Source: Metarhizium brunneum (lineage: Eukaryota > Ascomycota > Sordariomycetes > Hypocreales > Clavicipitaceae). From it: a stretch of 64,000 nucleotides of DNA. The position numbers were made by a program, and so were the translations under genes. Positions 58,235 through 64,000 of the stretch are shown one piece after another (position 1 is the first letter of the stretch; every line of letters starts with the position of its first letter). The notes under the pieces are model-generated. The model saw only the letters and a list, made by a program, of their open reading frames with translations. It ran no database searches and was not told the DNA's origin. Location: positions 186,001 to 250,000 of the forward strand of contig NC_089427.1 in NCBI RefSeq assembly GCF_013426205.1. The letters run 5' to 3'.

Positions 58235-59286
58235 TAAGAGGACGTCGACGAACAGACGACGCCTATAACTAATTGATTAGCTAATTGGTATCAGTATCAT
58301 CGGCGATGCTTCTTGGACGATGGCTTAATTGATCCAGAGACAGATACGGTGGAACAATGAGACTTTGCAACGTTAATGAAGATTCCATGCTGAGTCCCCT
58401 GCACGTGCATTATTTGCATATGGGCCTTGCGTGGAATTATCATCATTATAATCGTTCCTTTGCTGTCGGTAACATTGCCGTCTTCCTGGGGTCATTCTAA
58501 GCTGGTTTTGTTGAGAGAGTGTCGACGACTTGGGAACCTGGCAGTGCAGGTTACGTCGTGAGTCAGCCTCTTCCTGTTCGCTTTCGGAGCTTGAGAAGCC
58601 CACGTGGAAGACTTTGAATAAGCAATTCCCGGGTGGTGCTGGTTTTTTTTTTGGAAGCCACGTGCGATGGGAACTCCTCGGACGCTACAAACTTTTCCAC
58701 AGCCATCCGACGCGTTCGAAGCCATCAATTGATGTCATGAAATGACTCACAGCATTTGTCCTTCCTAAATTATGCCAGGTATCAAATGTAATTGCCACAG
58801 ACGGCGATCCTCTTTTAAGAGTTCCAAAGGCGGGTAATCCTTTCAAATCGCAGGCCCCAGGTGCCCGATATATCTCCATAACACGCAACCTCGGAGCCAC
58901 CACTTGTACAAAAGTCAATTTCCAGAGAGGCGACATGCGACGGCAATATCGGCAATGGCAGGGATAGGAAAACTCACGTCATTACTAGCTAGAGCCTGCC
59001 TGACTTGAAAACTATCCATGTTTCCGGTTACCCGGGACAGGTGAAGCTACATGGGTCGGACCGTAGTGGGTTTCGTAAAGGCCATCTGCATGAACAATTC
59101 CGCGTGAGTCATCTGCATGAACCGTTCCGGATGACTGTGCCATGAATCGACTTTTGGGTCAACCCTGCTCATCGGGGCTAGCAGGGTCCAATACTAGACT
59201 TGATAAATAATGGGGGTATGGCCTCGTAAACCAGCCCGTTCCATACAAACCAGTCCATCCTCAGAGCAACCCGCCTTGGTTCAACA
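58235..59286. other. Intergenic region upstream of the hydrolase gene
   Basis: No supported gene. It should carry the promoter of the alpha/beta hydrolase gene. Confidence 0.5.
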
Positions 59287-60177
59287 ATGGAAGCTCACCC
59301 AGAACAGTTTCTGACACGGCCGGGCGGCGTGAAGGTGTGCTACCAAACATTTGGTCGCAGTGAAGCGACGCCATTGCTGCTGCTCTCTGGTGGAGCGCAG
59401 TCAATGTTGTGTTGGCACGACGACTTCATTTCAATGGTGGATGAACAGCTGGGAGGCTCCTTCATCATCCGCTTCGACTACCGAGACACTGGCAGGTCTA
59501 CCAATTTCCCCCTCGGAGAAGCGGCTCACTATTCCATCAACGACTTGTGCGACGATGCCGTCGCTATTCTCGACGAACTGCGCATCGAGTCCGCCAACCT
59601 CGCCGGGTTCAGTCTCGGGGGCGCCATCGCATGGATGATTGCTGCTCAGCACCCGCAGCGCGTGAAAAGCCTCTCTCTCTTCTCATCAAGTCCCGTTGGC
59701 CCGTCGCCGTCTACCCAAGACGCCCTCCCGCAGTTGAACCCCGAGCTCGGCGCTCAGCTCGCAAAGGCGCCTATTCCCAGCGATTGGCAGAATCAAGAGA
59801 TGGTCTTGGACTTTCTCATGTTCTGTGTCGACTGTACTTCGTTTCGCAGGTACGAAGGCCGTGAGCGGGAGGACATGTACCGGAGACAGGCCGCGGAGTT
59901 TGCGCGCATCTCCAGGCAGGGCAATAGTGTGCAGAGCATTTTCAACCAGAGCGCGGCGGTATCCGGACGCTGGCCAAGGGAATTGCTATGTAATGTCAAG
60001 TGTCCCACCACCATTGTGCATGGCCGGGAGGATCGGAATATTCCACTGGTGCACGCCGATGTCTTGAAGGAGGAAATCAAAGGGTCCAAATTGGTTGTTG
60101 TTGAAAGCATGGCGCACGAGATGCCGAAGCGAGAATGGTCTAGATTTGTACGTGCAATTGCTAGTACTTGTGTCTAG
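59287..60177 (+). CDS. Alpha/beta hydrolase
   Basis: Complete intronless frame of 296 residues. It shows the oxyanion-hole region 'LLLLSGGAQSM', the strand 'IIRFDYRDTGRST', the nucleophile elbow NLAGFSLGG with Ser109, the acid residue in 'TIVHGREDRNIPL' (Asp249) and the catalytic His in 'ESMAHEMP' (His277). The order and spacing fit serine hydrolases or esterases of the epoxide-hydrolase/haloperoxidase-like group, some of which act on small esters or lactones. No signal peptide, so it is probably cytosolic. The substrate cannot be told from sequence. No lesions. Confidence 0.92.
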   Translation: MEAHPEQFLTRPGGVKVCYQTFGRSEATPLLLLSGGAQSMLCWHDDFISMVDEQLGGSFIIRFDYRDTGRSTNFPLGEAAHYSINDLCDDAVAILDELRIESANLAGFSLGGAIAWMIAAQHPQRVKSLSLFSSSPVGPSPSTQDALPQLNPELGAQLAKAPIPSDWQNQEMVLDFLMFCVDCTSFRRYEGREREDMYRRQAAEFARISRQGNSVQSIFNQSAAVSGRWPRELLCNVKCPTTIVHGREDRNIPLVHADVLKEEIKGSKLVVVESMAHEMPKREWSRFVRAIASTCV

Positions 60178-61481
60178 TTGGATTATTCTAGATTAAATTG
60201 AACCTTTGATGTTCTTCGCCCATTACCCTGCCCTCGTCACGCCACCTCGACCTCATCCGCTTTCCCCTCTGCTCTATTCCTTGGTCGTCCAACAGCCTCA
60301 CCACGGAGAACGATCTTATAAATAGCTCCACTGAAGAATCCTACGATGATTACGCCCAAGACAATGGTGGTTTTTCTCAAGGCCTAAATGACTGATGAGC
60401 TTTATTTATACCAAGGTGTACAGCCACAAGAGAAGCATATCAGTGGCGAAACATAAGATTTTAGGTTACTTCCTGTATGTAGTCTGAGATGAGCTTCAAT
60501 GGTCCTTTAATATACGTGGCTCCTCCAGATTGTTCTTGATCTATCGCCAGCCTTCTTTCTCCTCACCCGTCTGCCGCGGGTATTGGCACCGTGCAGAGAG
60601 GTCTCGACCCTGCGAGCAGTCCCATGACATGTTGAGATGCTACCAGACATCTTGGACAGAGCCGGTGACGAAACAGAGAATCTACAACTTAAAGGTCCAT
60701 CAGGTTTAGTTGTAAGAGGCACTGGTGGGAGTGACATTGCCCTTTTCCCTGTTCTAGTAAAGTCGTGACATTCCTCATCCCGCGTATCCAACCCAGGCTA
60801 TGCAATCACCAATATTGCGAGAGTCTGAGCGGCCCAATTCAATTTCCTCCTATCGCGGGATAGTGTTTTCTGCAGTCTTCAAGTGGTAACTTTGAGCTTA
60901 ATTTTTCGCCATCAGGTTCTCCACGACGGATAAAAGTTTCGGGGTTCGCCGGGAATTCGTTCTCATCGCCAGACGTCTTTGTGCCGTGTCTGGAGTGAAT
61001 GAAGAGAGTTGCTTGGTAAGTACGGCGCTCCAGCAATCGAGGCCAACGGCTCTTCAGCCCGAAAGCGCCATATCTATGACGAGAGTCGCCTTCTCCAGTG
61101 GCCCGCAGCCTGCAGCATCTGGCTCACGTCCTGGCTTTCTCCGTCGCCGCCTTCTTGGAAGCGCCGCTTCGTTTACTCTTTCTCCACAGGCTCGGCTATA
61201 CTCAATCTCAATGCCCTATCCATTTCCCTCAAATCAAGGACGCGTCCCATTTTTGGCAAATGGGCGGGAATGGGCGTGTCAAAAGCTGCAGGGGTACCAA
61301 TGCCAGTTTCTGAAGAACACTCCGGCAGTCGCGATGCATTTGTGCCCGTCGTCAGAGTATCGTCAATTCATAGAGCCCTCGAGTATAACACGTCAAAGTC
61401 ATCTTCCATATCAACGATTTCTCGATATGCAAAGTCTCCATCATATTGACGCTATTTAGCTTCTTTTAGGTTATTGTAACA
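60178..61481. other. Intergenic region between the hydrolase and transporter genes
   Basis: No well-supported gene. Two overlapping plus-strand frames at 60986-61459 are open for about 150 codons each but resemble nothing known. Confidence 0.4.
60238..60438 (-). CDS. Possible small single-span membrane protein
   Basis: A two-exon model from ATG 60438 gives 'MLLLWLYTL', a short intron (GTATAA...CATTTAG) and then 'ALRKTTIVLGVIIVGFFSGAIYKIVLRGE' with a charged tail. The hydrophobic span with flanking basic residues looks like a mitochondrial or ER single-span protein. The intron is very short, so this is tentative; it may be the last exon of a decayed gene. Confidence 0.22.
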
Positions 61482-62992
61482 TTAACAGGTAAATGGAGGA
61501 GGGAGCTGATGGCCGGCATAGGCATCGACAATGGCACGAATGGTGACATAAAGGCCTGCAACGCATATGAAAGCGCCGGACAGAATTGTTGCCACTGCGA
61601 GAAGAGCTTGCCCCCATTGTTTTCGCCAAGCATAGAAACCGGGACCGTAGTGATATGAGTCGTGCAGCCAGAACATGCCAGCCCTGCAAAAAGAATTGAC
61701 GTTAGCAGGACACTTCACAATACTTGAATGGTGGGACGAGTTTGGACGGACGAGAGAGCCAAGATGATGTGTATGATATAGAGTTTACACGACTTACATG
61801 CCGTACGTAAACCACGCGGCGAAGAGCGATGCAGCGATTCCGATCAAGTAGTTGAAGATGGGAACGCCGACGGCGAGCAAAAAGGCCAAGGCGTTGGTGA
61901 GCAGAACCAGTGAGATCCAGACTGCCCAACCTAGCAATGTGTGGCTGTGCAAATGCTTGGAATGGCGAAAAATCCTGACAAAGATGACTTTGCTGGCTGT
62001 ATGCGCGAACAGAGAGCCGGCAAGCAGAAGATTCGGCAAGGCAAGCCCCCAACATAGCTTTTGCCAGCGAGGAGACAGGGATGAGAAGGAAGGCGACTGG
62101 ACGGTACTTCCAATATAGCCGTAGGTGACGCCGGCAAAAACGGCATAAAAAACGGTGGCAAAGGACTGCAGGGTGTAGGCCGCGCGCATGGCGTGCTGCG
62201 GCTCCTTCATCTCCGACATGAGAACAAAGAACCTGTCGCCGGAGGAATGTCAGTGCTGTGAAAACAGGAGGCTTCGCAGAATGGAGCAAATTACATGAAG
62301 TGACCGGCAAACGAAAAGACCGGGTTGGTGATGGATATAAATGCAGTGTAAAAGTTGGACGGCACCGCTACTTGGACGGTTCTGCTCGGATCCGGCGAGA
62401 TGCCCGCGGCAGCCATGGCGACGACGCCGGCAACAAAGATGCTCAAAACGCTCGCGATGGAGATCCAGCTCAGACCGTGGAACGTCCTCGGCAGCGAGAA
62501 AAGCAGCGTGGGCACGGCAAAGATGCCCGTGTACAGCATCAGGCACAGCTTGTTCTCGCTCAGCGAGGCCAGGGCAATCTGGCCAGAGAGCATCTGGCCG
62601 CCCGACGCGAAAATGGAGAAGCAGCAGGTCCCAAAGGCCATGACGTCGCGGCCTACCGGCCCAAACATGATGTAGCCGGCGTCGCCCATGGTGTGCACCT
62701 CGGGGTGGCGCAGCTTGAACTCGACCAGCAGCCGGGACGTATACGTGGCGAATACGCCGAGGAACACGATGATGATGAGGCCGGGCACCATGCCGACCAC
62801 GGCCAGCGACGAGGGCAGAGAGAGCATGCCGTTGGAGACAATCTCGGCAATCATGAGGACGGCGACCAACGGCCACGAGAGCCTCTTGTATTTGATGTCA
62901 TGGTGGTCTTCTTGGCCGAAGACGTCCAACGGTTCGCTGCCCGGCTTGCTGGATGGAAGCGGGTGTTGTTTGCCCGTGGTAGACGCTGCCAT
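61482..62992 (-). CDS. Amino acid transporter (AAAP family)
   Basis: Three exons: 62992-62295, 62232-61798 and 61683-61482, both junctions in phase 2, 444 residues. The first part has 'WPLVAVLMIAEIVSNGMLSLPSSLAVVGMVPGLIII', typical of Aa_trans proteins, then 'HTMGDAGYIMFGPVGRDVMAFG' and 'AVPTLLFSLPRTFHGLSWISIAS'. Exon 2 has 'MSEMKEPQHAMRAAYTLQSFATVFY' and 'FNYLIGIAASLFAAW'. About 11 membrane segments are predicted. It probably imports neutral or aromatic amino acids across the plasma or vacuolar membrane. High GC in exon 1 produces a long meaningless frame on the opposite strand. No lesions. Confidence 0.92.
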
Positions 62993-64000
62993 GGCGGGAT
63001 GCGCTCAACCAGACCAGACGCGATCGGACTGCCGCAGATGAAGACGGTTGGTTTCGAGAGCGAGAAAAACACGTGTGCAACTTGACGTTGCGGCAAACCG
63101 CTGGTTCAATGTTGACATCTTGGCGCCCATCTCATCATGTCGTGCCAGGCCAGGGGTGAGGGGGGACCGATTGACGCATTTGGCAGCACAACTGCAACAT
63201 TCATGCCAATCAATATGCGAAGGCCACCTGTGCAAGGAGCAAGCTCCACCATGGTGGAACTCATCACTCTGTAGCGAGATGAGTCTGGTAGTTGGCGGTG
63301 TTTGGGACAAACATTGGACGGTATCGACTATATCCGTCGCCGCTCTGCCAAAAACTCACCCTTTCACTAATCCTTCGAAGCGCAAGAGATGGCCAATGTC
63401 AACGAATCCTGTTTCGCGCCATCAGGCCTCAGTTGCATCCTAACCCTTCCCAGAGCCTTGCTGAATCTGGCGTTGCATAATGTCACACGGCTGGGCCTGG
63501 ATACAAGCATCGGACAACAAAGGGTCAAGTACACAAGAACAAAAAAAGCCATCACGAGAGCCCAGAGTTGGGCTTTAAGCAATAGCCGCCAGCAATCCTC
63601 ACCGATTTTTTTGTATTTTTAAATAGCCCCCGTCTCCCAAGACCTCAGTGTAAACCAAGGACCTTTCATACCTCAAAGTTACTTGTAAAATTGCATCCCA
63701 AGCAACTATTCCAATCTTTTAGTTCTGCTTACAAAATTCTTGACCCTCCCGACTAGTGTTGAACTTGGTCGGTCCGCGTTAACCCTCTCGCTAAGCCTTC
63801 TCTTTCTGCCCCCTTGCCGCCTGCTCTTCTACCTTCTCCTGATATCAGTGGCCTTTTCTTGATCCGAGAATTCATCCGGTCTCGGGTCGACGTCCGCTTC
63901 GGGAACAGATGTGGGACGTGCCTGAGCCGTCGTGCCATCACCTTTACTCCCAGAGTCATTAAAACGATTTGGAGTCGGCGACTTATTACCCGTTTGGTCA
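62993..64000. other. Upstream region of the transporter gene, right edge of window
   Basis: No supported gene. A basic 68-codon minus-strand frame at 63753-63959 resembles nothing. The window ends before any new gene is evident. Confidence 0.45.

Noticed and set aside
62258..63085. A 275-codon frame on the plus strand
   Set aside because: It is the reverse of the GC-rich first exon of the amino acid transporter, is rich in Arg/His/Asp and has no domain.
1..64000. tRNA or rRNA genes
   Set aside because: Looked for B-box-like GGTTCRANNCC stretches with paired arms; the few partial matches (for example near 53373 and 57690) lacked a matching A box or acceptor stem.

Overview
The window looks like a chromosomal segment of a filamentous ascomycete, most likely Hypocreales (an insect- or fungus-associated genus such as Metarhizium or a relative). 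Short GT-AG introns of about 50-100 bases, a Zn2Cys6 regulator, a bZIP/DUF3425 regulator, LysM and subgroup-C chitinase genes, and a secreted enterotoxin-like protein all point there. The genus is an inference. No rRNA, tRNA, CRISPR array or intact transposon was recognised.

Layout. 1-5.5 kb: a broken F-box-family gene and an HNH-nuclease-type gene whose reading frame continues past its stop. 6.7-11.6 kb: a secreted SnoaL-like protein, a saccharopine-dehydrogenase-like (trans-enoyl-reductase-like) oxidoreductase and a bZIP regulator. 13.1-14.5 kb: a secretory lipase with one frameshift. 15.2-25.8 kb: a chitin-related block with a broken LysM gene, a DUF7735-like secreted protein, an unknown intronless gene, and a heavily broken LysM/chitin-binding/GH18 chitinase whose C-terminus resembles NucA/NucB nucleases. 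26.3-45 kb: a Zn2Cys6 regulator, an intronless GC-rich gene that looks imported, a questin-oxidase-family gene, a secreted cysteine-rich protein, a dead polyketide-synthase ketoreductase fragment, an asparagine-synthase-type amidotransferase and an MFS exporter. 46.5-49.5 kb: a large secreted protein with an ADP-ribosyltransferase-like N-terminal region and a hydrophobic C-terminal module. 54.6-55.8 kb: a conserved fungal protein of unknown function. 58-63 kb: a kinase relic, an alpha/beta hydrolase and an amino-acid transporter.

How the genes may work together. The LysM gene and the chitinase gene are both decayed and lie close together, so a chitin-targeting module seems to have been lost as a unit. 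The 26-45 kb genes (regulator, oxygenase, amidotransferase, exporter) surround a PKS fragment and look like the remains of a secondary-metabolite cluster whose core enzyme died. Several broken genes carry in-frame stops of the kind made by C-to-T change, which is compatible with RIP-like mutation or ordinary decay. Intact genes alternate with long, AT-rich stretches of 1-5 kb in which no gene was recognised.

Intron boundaries were placed by eye from splice motifs and frame continuity. Family names come from recognised motifs only, with no database search.
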